A stretch of DNA of 64,000 nucleotides from Novosphingobium sediminis (GCF_007991615.1 NZ_BJYR01000021.1:1-64000); one strand, 5' to 3'; positions 35,114-44,725 are shown, counted from the first letter of the stretch. Program-made: numbers and translations. The notes: a model not told the origin generated them from the sequence alone.

Positions 35114-35671
35114 TCAGCTGTAGGTTACCATGATCGTCAGCGTCGCCCGGTAATGCGCCGGTGCCGTGCCGGCAGGCACATTGAGCCGGCCGCCGACGGA
35201 TATGCGATCTTCGCCCTTTTCATCGAGTTCGCCGATGCTGGTAACGCTTCCGGCGTGGCTGGCGAGGTGGACCTCAAGCGCGTCTATGGCGAGCGACGGT
35301 GCGCTGCCTCCGCTGACCAATGTCCCGCTGGCGCTGATCGCGGAAGGCGCGTTGACGGTGTAGCTGCGGCCCGGCTCCCCGCTCACGAGAAAGCGGGCGG
35401 GCGCGACCCCCGCGCAGGCACCGCCGCCCGCGCAAGCCGGCGAAGTGCCGCCGGCATAGGTCGCGCCGCCTTCCGATCCCACCGTCACCGATCCGCTCGC
35501 GAAGCGTGATGAGGTGAGCGAACCGAAATCCAGATCGTTCAGCGATACCGCAATGATCGGCGAAATGATCATCGCTTGCGCCTGCCCGAGTGCGGTCGCA
35601 GTCTGGCCGGTAGCGGCAAGGGCGGGTGATCCGATCAGCGCGGCGGCTGCAAGAAGATGGCGCGCGCGCAT
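35114..35671 (-). CDS. DUF4402-type secreted subunit (6)
   Basis: A 185-residue exported protein with signal peptide ending SPALA, a DUF4402-like core (GQAQAMIISPIIAVSLNDLDFGSL) and end ATLTIMVTYS with penultimate Tyr. Two Cys (ACAGGGACAG) in the middle are unusual in this set. The ATG at 35671 overlaps the stop of subunit 7 (TGATG); a GTG three bases upstream is an alternative. It is translationally coupled to subunit 7. Confidence 0.8.
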   Translation of the reverse strand: MRARHLLAAAALIGSPALAATGQTATALGQAQAMIISPIIAVSLNDLDFGSLTSSRFASGSVTVGSEGGATYAGGTSPACAGGGACAGVAPARFLVSGEPGRSYTVNAPSAISASGTLVSGGSAPSLAIDALEVHLASHAGSVTSIGELDEKGEDRISVGGRLNVPAGTAPAHYRATLTIMVTYS

Positions 35672-36249
35672 CACAGTTCCGCCAGCACGGTCACGACGAT
35701 CGGCACCGGAATGGCCAGCTCCGCGCCGCCCGAGGTCCGCGCGACCTGAAGCGTGCCGCCGACGCGGAATGTCCGGCTGCAGATCCGGCGCTGGCAGCCG
35801 GTCAACGTCACTTGCGCGGTCTGGCCCGGAACCAATGCGGAAACGCCCGGCAGATCGGTGTCAAAGCTGGCGATCGTGCCGGTCACGCCGCCGCTGATCT
35901 GGCTTGCCGCTCCCGGCACAAGCACTGCAATCAGCAGCGAATAGTTCGTGTTGGCGTTGTTACCGCGGTCATAGGTGAAGGTGAACTGGGCGGGACCGGG
36001 CGCTGTCCCCGTCAGCGGGACAATGGCTGATCCGGTAACCGATCCGGTTGCTGAAACGGTTCTGGTGCCGGAAGTATCGGTGAAAAAGCTGCCAAAGCGC
36101 AGGGCTTGGTCTGCGCTAACGGTCGCCGATGGCGCGGCGGCGAGGGCAGGGGAGGTGCCGCACGCAAGGCTTGCAACCATGACCGCCGCCGCCATCCGGC
36201 GGATCGTTCGGTGCGGGTACGTGGTGCGAACGCAGTGCAAGCTGACCAT
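35671..36249 (-). CDS. DUF4402-like secreted subunit (7), divergent
   Basis: About 192 residues from the ATG at 36249; other starts at 36336 and 36195 are possible and no ribosome site decides. Signal peptide (RMAAAVMVASLACGTSPALA) then SATVSADQALRFGSFFTD. It resembles the DUF4402 group in its first strand but ends IPVPIVVTVLAEL, lacking the penultimate Tyr of the other six, so it may be a tip or terminating subunit, or a different fold. It lies 114 nt downstream of the 1716-residue protein. Confidence 0.65.
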   Translation of the reverse strand: MVSLHCVRTTYPHRTIRRMAAAVMVASLACGTSPALAAAPSATVSADQALRFGSFFTDTSGTRTVSATGSVTGSAIVPLTGTAPGPAQFTFTYDRGNNANTNYSLLIAVLVPGAASQISGGVTGTIASFDTDLPGVSALVPGQTAQVTLTGCQRRICSRTFRVGGTLQVARTSGGAELAIPVPIVVTVLAEL

Positions 36250-36363
36250 CCCTGCGCAAACGGCGGAGATATGGTTGATAAACCTGCACTCGCGCTGCGG
36301 CAATACGCGGGAAGGCGCAGTCCCCCGTTGGAACATCCTTAGCCAAGTCGTTAACGCGAATGT

Positions 36364-39300
36364 TTACCGCCCGATGCCCAGCGCGGCGAGGCTGTTCGAA
36401 TCGAACTTGATCCGCATCGTCGCAAACACGCCCTTGGTCGTGTTGCGCGCGCCGGCAAAATCGCGGTCGCGGAAGCCGGTGAGGTTATAGCCGATCACGA
36501 CCATCACGTTATCCGCCGGGACGATGCCGATCTGCGGGCCAATCGCGTAGGAGGTCGTGCCATCGGACAAGCTGCGACGCACCGTCGCGCTGCCGCCGAC
36601 TTCGATGCGCTTGCCGATGCCGATGCGCGCATCGACACCGCCGAGCGCGGTCGTGCCGGCAAGGTCAAAGCCTTGATAGCGATCGAGATTGTGCCGCGCG
36701 GCAACGAATAGGCCAATTTCCGTGCGCTGGACCATTTGCCCGTCGACCCGGCCAGTGGGGGCCCAATCCCCCGAAAAGCTGGCCACGATCCGCCGCGAGC
36801 GGGCATTGCCGTCAACCGTCAGCGCCGTGCCATCAGTGGCCGAACCGGCGCCGGTTCCGGTCGCCGCCGTCACGCCCGAGATGCGGTCGCTGCGGAATTC
36901 CAGCTTGCTCAGGAACGCGAAGGCAGATGTTGCCGGGCGGTGCGCGATCGAGATCGCGGCGCTGCCCACTTCGCTCGTCGCGCCGGTCGCATCGTGCGAT
37001 CTGGCCCAGGTCACCGCGCCGCCGACCACGCTGCCTTCACCAAGCTGGCGGATCATGCCGAAGGTCACGCCCTTGCGCTTGGTCAGTTCGCCATCGCGCA
37101 GTTCGGCGCGTGCGGTCGCGCTCCAGCGGCCCGAACGCCACGTCGCGCCCAGCGTATAGGCGGTGAAGTCCTCGGCAATCGTGGACTGGCTGCTCGCGCC
37201 GACTACTGCGGTGCCGCCATTGGTGGCGCGCGCGCTCTTGCCGCCAATGACCTTGTTGCCGTCAATCGTCGCGTCGAGCGTCAGCGCCTTGCTCACCGGC
37301 AGCGACTGCGCGAGGCCATAGGATGCGAAGGCGCGCTTGCCCTGTTCCGTGATCGACTGCTGCTGCTGCTCGCCCGTAACGGGAAGGCCCTTGTTCGATT
37401 GCTGGCCGATCACCGTGGCGATCTTGGCACCGGTCCACGGCTGCACTTCCAGCCCGCCGCGCAGCGTGCGCGTTTCGCCCTGGCTGCCATTGCCGATCTC
37501 GTAATCGCTGATAACGCGGACATCGGGCGTGATCGCATAGCGCATACCAACGCGGTAGCGCGGCGCCTGATACGATGTCGCATCGCTGCGGCCGATCGAG
37601 ATCGAGCCCGCCGCGCTCAGTTCCAGCTTGTTGTCGAACAGGCGCTTGGTGCTGCCCGCTTCGATCAGCGTTGTGCTGCCGCCCTTGGCGCCGGTGGGGC
37701 CGGTTGCCGCGCCCTGCGCCAGCGTCTCGCTGTAGCGGGCCACGGCAAGGCGCATTTCTGTCCCGGCGGAGTTCCACGTCGTGCCCAGCTGGATCGCGCT
37801 GCGCTTGGCGCCATCGACCAGCGAGGTGTCCTGCCACGCGGTGCCGCTCACCAGCCATTTCTGGCTGAGGCGGTAGCGCGTATCGATGCCGATCTTGCGG
37901 CGGCCCAGTTCGCCGATGCTGACCTGACCCACGCCGAAATTGGCATCGAGCGAACGGATGTAGGCCAGCACGTCGAGCCGCGCATCATGGCGTTCGGCCT
38001 CGATCATCCACGCCGCCTTGGTGCCGCTGCCCGCCTGACCGGCCGCGAGGTTGCCGCCGGTCGCATGGCTCATCGCCGCTTCCGCGCGCACTTCGGTCTT
38101 GCTGCCGATGTAGAGCTTGGCATCGACCGCGCCGAGATTGGTGCGCGTGACCGCCGCGCCCGCCGCGGCCGAGGCATCGCTGATCGCGGTCGCGCCGAGG
38201 CGGACCTTCTCCGACTTGTTGCGCCATTCCGTACGGGCGCCGGCGTTCCATGCACCGCCGTTCAGCGTGTCGATTTCGTAATCAACCACAATCTGCTGCG
38301 GATTGAGGTTCGCATCGCGGCTCAGCACCGGCTGCTTGAACGTGATCGTGCCTGCCAGCAGATCGATGTCGTAGTCGAGGAAGCGGGTGAGGGTCTGGCT
38401 GTTGACCACCACTTCCGACCGGAACCGGTCGCGCACTTCGATCGTCACCGTCTCGCTGTTGGGCACGATGGCGCGGCTGGAGAGGCGATAGGGGCCGCTG
38501 ATGCCGCCACCGGGAATCTGGTCGCGCCGATGCGTGGTGGCGACCTTGGCGGCGTAGGCTTCGGTCCGCAGCTGGCCCAGCCGCGCTTCGGCTTTCACGC
38601 CGGTCATCGTGCGCTGGTAGCGGCCGAGCTGGGTGTGATCGAAGCCGGTGTTGAAATCGCCGAACATCGCCCGCACCTTGGCGCTCTCGATGCGGACATA
38701 GAGCTTGTTGACGCTTGCGGCGTCGAAGCGGCGGTCGGATCCGTCGGCGAACACAGTGTAATAGGCCTTGGGATCGAGCCCGCCCAGCAGGCGCTGCTCG
38801 GCGCGCTGCTTGGCGCTGTCATAGGCGATCGTGGTCAGCCATTTGCCCTTGATCCGGCCCTTGGCGTAGAACGCGACGCGGCCGTGATCGCCAAGATCGC
38901 TGTCGAACTTGCCGGTGCGGTGCATGTGATCGGCAATCGTCTTCGCGCCCACTGCGCCCTCGGCAAGGCCCACCAGCGTCCACTTCGCTTCACCCGGCAC
39001 GACCCAGGTTTCGAGAACCTGCTGGCGCTTCACCTCGCGGTCGGTGAACTGGAACGTGAGGTCGAGGCCGCCGCTGACCATCGTCGGGGCGAGTTCGATC
39101 AGCGCGATGCCGTCGTCGCCCTTGACGATCCACGTCGGCGGCGTGCGGTCGAGGCCGGAAAGCACGCGGCTCTGCATGGCATCGAGCGCCGCCGCGCTTT
39201 CGTAGGGCGCAGAGAGCGTGATCGGGCCGGAAATGCCGGCATGAACCGGGCGGCCGGTGCGATCGAGCACGCGCACCGCCACCACCGGGCGGGTGGCGCC

Positions 39301-41514
39301 ATCGGCTACGAGGTGGGTGCGCTCGGGCACCAGCTCGACCTTTGCCGGGGTCGCGCCAAAGTGCACCGTGCGGCTCAGCGTCTGCACCACGGCGCCGCTG
39401 GGATCGCGGACTTCCGCGTCGAAACGGGTATCTTCCCCATTCAGCGGCAGGCCGCGCCAGACGCTGACGGCAAAGCCCTCGGGCGAGCTCTGCGCGCCGT
39501 CGAAGGCGAGCTTGTCGACCGGCTTGCCATCGATCTTGAGCGCCACGGTCTGCCCCTTGCGGTGGCGGATCACCACGCGGGTCGTCGGTGCGCGCGGGTT
39601 GTAGTCAGCCGTGGGGAACACGAACTCGGTGGGCCCGTCGCCCTTGGCGATCCAGTCGGTATCGCCGCCCGCGGCAGTACGGTCGCTGTCCGCAACCGGC
39701 TTGGCGGCCGCTGCAGCAGCTGCGGCAGCGAGCGTCTCGGCAGGCACGGTCGCCGCGAAGTTGGCGACGACGAGGCTGCCACCCTGGCCAATCACGAACC
39801 GGCTGGAGGCGCTGCCGGCGCTGCGGGTGGAGCGTGTGCAATCAACGAACTTGCCGCCCTTGGGCAGCGTAACTGCTTGTGCCTCAACGACATGCGTGCC
39901 GGGCATCAGCCCTTCGAAGTGGTAGCGACCTTCGGCATCGGTAACGGCGAAGCTGCCATCCTCGAGCACGAGGCGCACACCGCCGATGCCGGGACGGGGC
40001 GCTGCCTTCGTGTTCGGCACATCGCAGCCGCCCAGCGTAATGCGGCCGATCAGCGTCATCGTCGAGGCAAGGTTGTCGCGCTCGATGCGTACTGCAGAAC
40101 TTGCCGTTGCGGTTAGTCCACGAGCATCAACTGCGTCAATTCGGTTAATGGCATTGCCGGCTGAGGCGTCCGGACGCACCGTCATCGCATAAGTCACGGT
40201 GCGGCTTGCACCCGGTGCAATTGCGCCGACGGCAATGGTCATGGTGCGGCCATCGGGCGCTACGGTAACAGCGTCGGACGCCGGTTTTGCGCCGTCGATG
40301 CGGATCGTGTTCACGCGCAAGCGCAGGTTGGCCGATGGCGTGTCACTCAGCACGACACCGCGTTTCGCGCGCCCCGGATCGGTGTTCCGCATGGTAATCG
40401 TGTAGAACACGGCATCGCCCGGTTGGGCGACCTGCCGTGAGGCAACCTTGCTCAGGCTCACCGCAACGGGTGGCCGGTCCACCGGTATGTCGACGCGAAC
40501 TGGTGATGGGTTTGTAAGTGCCAGATTCTCACCATAAGATGCTGGCAAAATAACCAGATCGCCCCCATCGGGGCGCACCAATCCAATGAAGTTCTTGGGC
40601 GTCAGCGCAGATGGCGCCGTATACGGGTCAGGTGGGACAACCACCAGCCGGTAGGTGCCGAGCGGTGCGAGCGGGAAGCGGTATTCGCCCTCCGGCATCT
40701 GCCAGGTGCGGCCTGCGCCGTCGGTTATCAGCGAGCCTGTGACGATCGTCGAGGGCCAGGTCGTCACGCCGTCATCGGCAAAGACGCGTGCCGGCTGGCC
40801 GGTAGCGACATCGACCAGCGTGACCCGTGCGCCGTCGATCGGAGCCGCATCTTCGCTATCGAAAACAAGACCATAAGGGTCGGCGAGCACGTCCACATCG
40901 GTCTTGATGACGGTGCCGTCACCGGTCGCGCCATTGTAGGAAACGGTGACCTTGTCGCCAGCAGAGACGCTGAGGCGGCAATCGCCGTCCCTCGGCTGCG
41001 GCGGGATCGCGCTGGTGGGGATCGCCCCATAGAAAACGCCGCTGTCCGCAGCGGTTTCGGTGACGGTCAGCTGTTCCTTGTCTCCGCTCGCCGATGTGAT
41101 CGTGACCTTGACGGTATCGATCAGCCCCGGATTGAGGCCGGTGTGGAGCCGGAAGAGGCGGAAAACGACCGGTTGGCCGACAACGATACTGGAAATCGCC
41201 GCGGGCTCGGATGGATCGGCGCCCTTGGGGTCGATATTGACGCTGGGGAGGGGCGTGCCGCCGCAACTGCCGGCGTTGATCGCCAGCGTTTCGCTGCCGT
41301 TGGGCAGGGGCAGCACGAAAATCTTGGTAGCTTCCTGCACCACATCGAACGACACCACGTTGGAGTCGGCGGTCAGTTCAGTGCCGCTCTGGCTCCAACG
41401 GGCATATGCGGTGTTGGTGATGGTGTTTGCCGCGGCGGGAACGCTGGTCATGGCAAGCAGCGCTGCAAAGAGCAGCGCGGCGATTGCCCAGATCCTGTTC
41501 CTCAATGCCAGCAT
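36364..41514 (-). CDS. giant outer-membrane protein with DUF11 and SdrD-B-like domains and C-terminal beta-barrel
   Basis: A 1716-residue exported protein. The signal peptide (ALLFAALLAMTSVPAAA) is followed by the motif TITNTAYARWSQSG shared with the three smaller proteins of the locus. Then come a beta-rich region, a DUF11 domain (VSLSKVASRQVAQPGDAVFY to about residue 470), a SdrD-B/Cna-B-like domain (GIGGVRLVLEDGSFAVTD; YHFEGLMPGTH) and beta sandwiches. About residues 830-1716 are barrel-like, with the segment FLDYDIDLLAGTITFKQP and many alternating strands, but the end (AALGIGR) lacks a terminal Phe. Probably an outer-membrane anchor or secretion pore for the DUF11 proteins. Function unknown. 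Confidence 0.75.
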   Translation of the reverse strand: MLALRNRIWAIAALLFAALLAMTSVPAAANTITNTAYARWSQSGTELTADSNVVSFDVVQEATKIFVLPLPNGSETLAINAGSCGGTPLPSVNIDPKGADPSEPAAISSIVVGQPVVFRLFRLHTGLNPGLIDTVKVTITSASGDKEQLTVTETAADSGVFYGAIPTSAIPPQPRDGDCRLSVSAGDKVTVSYNGATGDGTVIKTDVDVLADPYGLVFDSEDAAPIDGARVTLVDVATGQPARVFADDGVTTWPSTIVTGSLITDGAGRTWQMPEGEYRFPLAPLGTYRLVVVPPDPYTAPSALTPKNFIGLVRPDGGDLVILPASYGENLALTNPSPVRVDIPVDRPPVAVSLSKVASRQVAQPGDAVFYTITMRNTDPGRAKRGVVLSDTPSANLRLRVNTIRIDGAKPASDAVTVAPDGRTMTIAVGAIAPGASRTVTYAMTVRPDASAGNAINRIDAVDARGLTATASSAVRIERDNLASTMTLIGRITLGGCDVPNTKAAPRPGIGGVRLVLEDGSFAVTDAEGRYHFEGLMPGTHVVEAQAVTLPKGGKFVDCTRSTRSAGSASSRFVIGQGGSLVVANFAATVPAETLAAAAAAAAAKPVADSDRTAAGGDTDWIAKGDGPTEFVFPTADYNPRAPTTRVVIRHRKGQTVALKIDGKPVDKLAFDGAQSSPEGFAVSVWRGLPLNGEDTRFDAEVRDPSGAVVQTLSRTVHFGATPAKVELVPERTHLVADGATRPVVAVRVLDRTGRPVHAGISGPITLSAPYESAAALDAMQSRVLSGLDRTPPTWIVKGDDGIALIELAPTMVSGGLDLTFQFTDREVKRQQVLETWVVPGEAKWTLVGLAEGAVGAKTIADHMHRTGKFDSDLGDHGRVAFYAKGRIKGKWLTTIAYDSAKQRAEQRLLGGLDPKAYYTVFADGSDRRFDAASVNKLYVRIESAKVRAMFGDFNTGFDHTQLGRYQRTMTGVKAEARLGQLRTEAYAAKVATTHRRDQIPGGGISGPYRLSSRAIVPNSETVTIEVRDRFRSEVVVNSQTLTRFLDYDIDLLAGTITFKQPVLSRDANLNPQQIVVDYEIDTLNGGAWNAGARTEWRNKSEKVRLGATAISDASAAAGAAVTRTNLGAVDAKLYIGSKTEVRAEAAMSHATGGNLAAGQAGSGTKAAWMIEAERHDARLDVLAYIRSLDANFGVGQVSIGELGRRKIGIDTRYRLSQKWLVSGTAWQDTSLVDGAKRSAIQLGTTWNSAGTEMRLAVARYSETLAQGAATGPTGAKGGSTTLIEAGSTKRLFDNKLELSAAGSISIGRSDATSYQAPRYRVGMRYAITPDVRVISDYEIGNGSQGETRTLRGGLEVQPWTGAKIATVIGQQSNKGLPVTGEQQQQSITEQGKRAFASYGLAQSLPVSKALTLDATIDGNKVIGGKSARATNGGTAVVGASSQSTIAEDFTAYTLGATWRSGRWSATARAELRDGELTKRKGVTFGMIRQLGEGSVVGGAVTWARSHDATGATSEVGSAAISIAHRPATSAFAFLSKLEFRSDRISGVTAATGTGAGSATDGTALTVDGNARSRRIVASFSGDWAPTGRVDGQMVQRTEIGLFVAARHNLDRYQGFDLAGTTALGGVDARIGIGKRIEVGGSATVRRSLSDGTTSYAIGPQIGIVPADNVMVVIGYNLTGFRDRDFAGARNTTKGVFATMRIKFDSNSLAALGIGR

Positions 41515-41634
41515 GGCGTTTGTTCTTTGTTTTCAAGACAAAAGGAGGGTGTGGCGGCGGCCTACCCCCGGGTCTGCCGCCGCCGTCCTGTCCTGGTTCA
41601 TCGATTGATTGGGAGGTGCCCGCCTAGGGCCCGC

Positions 41635-42711
41635 TCAATTAATCGTGGCTTGGAACACCACTGTCTTGGTTTCCCCGCCGGCCACCGAAGCGAGCGTGCC
41701 GCTCACGGTGTTGGAGGCCATCGTGCCCGTACCGGTCGTGTCGGCCGCGCAGGTCGCAACGCCGCTGGCGATGGTCGCCGTGCCGTTGGTCTTCACGCCG
41801 AACGACGAATCGTAGGTCAGGTTCGCGGGAATGGGGTCGGTCACGGTGATCGAGGTTGCCGTGGCGCTGCCCGAGGCGTTGCTGATCGCGATGCAGTACT
41901 GGATCGTCGCGCCCGGGATCATCTTCGGGTTCACCGTCAGGTTGATCGGATCGCTGATGATGCGCGAAGACTTGATCGCGCTGAGCGTCGCGGCGGAGAC
42001 CGTGTAGTCGTCCTTGGCCGAGAACGCGGCATCGCGCGCCGTGTCGGTCGCGCCGGCGCTGTCGGCGAACACCGTATCCATGCCAGCGGAGTTGGCACCG
42101 GAGGTCTGGACAAGCGCAGCACCCTGGCTGCCAGCCCCACCGGCCTCGCGGCCCGTTGCGGTGAGCGTGACTGCGGCCACGGCGTTGTTGGCCTGGGCCA
42201 GCGGCACGTCGGCCACGACGAATACGGTGGACGAAGCATCGGCCGCCACCTCATCGAGGTAGGTGACGAGCGCATCCCCGGCGTCATACGAGCCGACGGT
42301 ACCGGTCGTGGGGTTGTCGCGGTAGATCCGCACGTTGGTCACGTCGAATGTGTCGGTATTCGAGTGCGCGCCGGCGTTGCCCGTCTGCTGGGCTACGCTG
42401 AGCGCGAGGTCGAGCGCGGCGTTCGAGGTGTTGACCACGGTGAAAGCCGTCACCTGGTTCGTTGCACCCGGCGTGACCGTCGTCGTCGTCGTGCCGACTT
42501 CGGCAACGGTCAATTGGATACGGCGGTCGACCGTGAGCGTGTCGGACGCGCTCGTACCGGTCTGGGCGATGCCGCCGACCTGAAACGCCACCGACACAGT
42601 GTTGGTGATCGTCGAGCCGGCGGTGGTACCGGCCGCGTGGGCCGGATTGGCGCCGAGAGCGGCAAGGGCGAGAACGCCCGCCGCACCCAGCAGTCTGCTG
42701 CGATACGTCAT
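41635..42711 (-). CDS. secreted DUF11-like repeat protein C
   Basis: A 358-residue exported protein. The ATG at 42711 (MTYRSRLLGAAG) has GGAG 9 nt upstream and is preferred over a GTG at 42726. After the signal peptide (ANPAHA) it has the locus motif GSTITNTVSVAFQVGG and VTVDRR-like strand, then a DUF11-type domain (MIPGATIQYCIAISNASGSA) and ends TVVFQATIN, similar to protein A (TVAFSVKIN). It is one of three secreted proteins preceding the giant outer-membrane protein, probably co-transcribed. Likely a surface or filament component. Confidence 0.75.
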   Translation of the reverse strand: MTYRSRLLGAAGVLALAALGANPAHAAGTTAGSTITNTVSVAFQVGGIAQTGTSASDTLTVDRRIQLTVAEVGTTTTTVTPGATNQVTAFTVVNTSNAALDLALSVAQQTGNAGAHSNTDTFDVTNVRIYRDNPTTGTVGSYDAGDALVTYLDEVAADASSTVFVVADVPLAQANNAVAAVTLTATGREAGGAGSQGAALVQTSGANSAGMDTVFADSAGATDTARDAAFSAKDDYTVSAATLSAIKSSRIISDPINLTVNPKMIPGATIQYCIAISNASGSATATSITVTDPIPANLTYDSSFGVKTNGTATIASGVATCAADTTGTGTMASNTVSGTLASVAGGETKTVVFQATIN

Positions 42712-42785
42712 TTTCTTATGCTCCACTGGGTTGCCTGCGAATATTCCGGTCGCTCACAGGCCTGGCGACCCCCCGTCTCGCCGTT

Positions 42786-43277
42786 TTAGCGAACGATTCC
42801 GTGGTATTGGACTTCACCCGAAGCGCCCGGAGCGATCGTCGGGATTGTCCAGCGAACATGCGTCACATCGGCTGCGGTGGCTGAGCGCGACGCGCCGTCG
42901 GTGCCGGTGACCTTGAGGCTGCCGAGCTGCCCCCAGGTCTTGCCGCCATCGATGGAAACTTCCGTGCCCGGCGCGCTCTCGCTCGCAAGGGCGACCGCCG
43001 AAGGCAGCGGGTTGGTGACGACGAAGTTGGTCACCGCCTGCGCGCCGTCGTTGTGATAGCGCGTGGTGAACAGCAGGTGGTCGCCGGGAATGACGACCTT
43101 GGGCTCGACCAACTGGGTCTTGCTGACGCCATTTTCGGTCACGATCTTCTCGAGCATGACATCGCCCTTGAGCGTGACCGGAGACGGCGCCGACTGGGCA
43201 GCCGCGAGAGCCGGGCCGGCCATGGCAACCATGGTGGCAGCGCCAGCAAGAGACTTGATGAGGAATGAAAGCTTCAT
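42786..43277 (-). CDS. small secreted DUF11-like protein B
   Basis: A 163-residue exported protein: signal peptide ending GPALA, then one DUF11-like domain (VVIPGDHLLFTTRYHNDGAQAVTNFVVTNPLP). GGGAGG lies 6 nt before the ATG. Lies 19 nt below protein A and 74 nt above protein C, so it belongs to the same transcript. Ends VQYHGIVR, without the IN ending of A and C. Unknown function. Confidence 0.75.
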   Translation of the reverse strand: MKLSFLIKSLAGAATMVAMAGPALAAAQSAPSPVTLKGDVMLEKIVTENGVSKTQLVEPKVVIPGDHLLFTTRYHNDGAQAVTNFVVTNPLPSAVALASESAPGTEVSIDGGKTWGQLGSLKVTGTDGASRSATAADVTHVRWTIPTIAPGASGEVQYHGIVR

Positions 43278-43296
43278 GGTTTGCCTCCCTGGCTAA

Positions 43297-44298
43297 TCAG
43301 TTGATCTTGACGGAGAAAGCGACGGTCTTGGTGGTGCCGCCGGTGATCTTGCCGAGTGTGACGTCGATCCCGCTGGCGCCGCCGACGCCGGCATCGCCAT
43401 CGACCCCATCGGTGAGGGCGGCAGAATCGAGCTTCAGCGAGCCGGGCACGTAGGTCGTCCCGTCAGGAATGGTGTCGATCACGTGCAGGCCGTCGAGCGT
43501 ACCGCTTCCGGTGATCTTGGCGGCAAGCGAATAGGTTACGATGGCCCCAGGAACCGGCTTGGCGGTACCGAATGGATCAAGGATCGTTGCCGACTTGCTC
43601 AGCGAAATGTTGGCAAGGCTGGCGATCAGCGCAGCGAGCGAATTGGCCGAGGCCGTGGTCAGGCCGACGACCGCATCGCCGCCGCCTTCGCCCTTGCCCG
43701 AGAAGCTGGTGCCGGGGGTGCCGCTGCCGGTCTGCGCCGTGGCGGTGAGACGGACCTGGCTGGTCTGCGCGTCGGTAGCGCCCGCGGGCAGGTCGACGAG
43801 GACGAAGACCTTGGTGCTCTTGTCCGGGGCAAGCACTGGTGTGGCCAGCGCGCCGGCAGTGAGCACGGTGTCAACGCCGGGATCATAGACCCCGTTGCTG
43901 TTGCTATCGAGGACGACGGACTTGATCGTGCCGTCGAAGCCATTGCCGGAAGTCTTGGGGTCGGCTGCAAGGTTGAACGCTTCGGGGCCGTTGCCGCTGT
44001 TGGTAACCGAATAAATGAGCACCGCCGGCTCGCTGGTTGCAGTGGCGGGCGCTGTGCTGAGCGTCGCCACGGCAACGTCGAGAAGTTCGTCGACCTTGAC
44101 CGTCACCTTGTTCGACGTGACCGATCCGGTGGTCGAACCAGACTGGTAGGTCGCGGTGGCGGTGTTCTCGATCAGCGTGCCCGCGAGCACGCCAGTGGCA
44201 TGCGCGGTGTTCGCGAGAGGCGCGGTTACGGAAAGGGCGACAAGCGAGCATCCAGCGATGCCCGCAGCCCGGCTCAAGGGGGAGAGGTACGTATTCAT
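43297..44298 (-). CDS. secreted DUF11-like repeat protein A
   Basis: A 333-residue exported protein, first gene of the locus. After the signal peptide (APLANTAHA) comes GTLIENTATATYQSGS, the motif shared with C and the giant protein, followed by VTVKVDELLDVAV. A calcium-loop-like stretch SNSNGVYDPGVDTV lies near residue 130, and a C-terminal DUF11-type domain (PVPGAIVTYSLAAKI) ends in VAFSVKIN. GGAAAGG precedes the ATG. Upstream is a long AT-rich control region. Confidence 0.75.
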   Translation of the reverse strand: MNTYLSPLSRAAGIAGCSLVALSVTAPLANTAHATGVLAGTLIENTATATYQSGSTTGSVTSNKVTVKVDELLDVAVATLSTAPATATSEPAVLIYSVTNSGNGPEAFNLAADPKTSGNGFDGTIKSVVLDSNSNGVYDPGVDTVLTAGALATPVLAPDKSTKVFVLVDLPAGATDAQTSQVRLTATAQTGSGTPGTSFSGKGEGGGDAVVGLTTASANSLAALIASLANISLSKSATILDPFGTAKPVPGAIVTYSLAAKITGSGTLDGLHVIDTIPDGTTYVPGSLKLDSAALTDGVDGDAGVGGASGIDVTLGKITGGTTKTVAFSVKIN

Positions 44299-44725
44299 AC
44301 GTGGGCCTTTCCACCGGGTGTGGTTAACATCAGGTAAGAGCGGGGCGGCCCGGAGTGGCGGAAGGCCGACAGGAGCGGCTTATGACTTTCGCGCTCGCGT
44401 TAACCAACCATGGTTAAGCTGTGTCAGGATGAGGGCCATAAAGAACTTGAAAACATTGATAAATTTAGGGTGCGTTGGCCCGGCCAGGCCAAATTGTTAC
44501 CGCGCAATTGGCTAGGGGAAGCGCCAGATGCCCTTGAAAATATTTTTAAAAATGGTCCGAAACGGTTATGAAACCTCGTTACCAAAGATGAACTGACGGC
44601 CCCCGGCAATAATTGGTTACCGCATCGCGCCGGAAGGTAACGAGCCAGCGTGCGAACCCGTCCACCACCGGGCGCACTGATGCTCAGCGCTTGTCCGCGC
44701 GCGCGGCGCAGCCTAGAGGGACGGA
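44299..44725. promoter_or_regulatory. AT-rich control region between surface locus and psd
   Basis: No gene in about 430 nt. Notable elements: a TTAACC-N6-GGTTAA palindrome at 44400-44417 whose right half reads TTAACCAT on the minus strand (CtrA-like half-site); a near-perfect inverted repeat GCCAAATTG / CAATTGGC at 44489-44513; and three GTTACC elements (44498, 44579, 44615), two inside similar contexts AATT-G-TTACCGC. These probably serve the divergent promoters. Confidence 0.45.

Noticed and set aside
36736..40116. 1126-codon open frame on the plus strand
   Set aside because: Lies antisense to the giant outer-membrane gene; Arg/Ala-rich composition and no domain.
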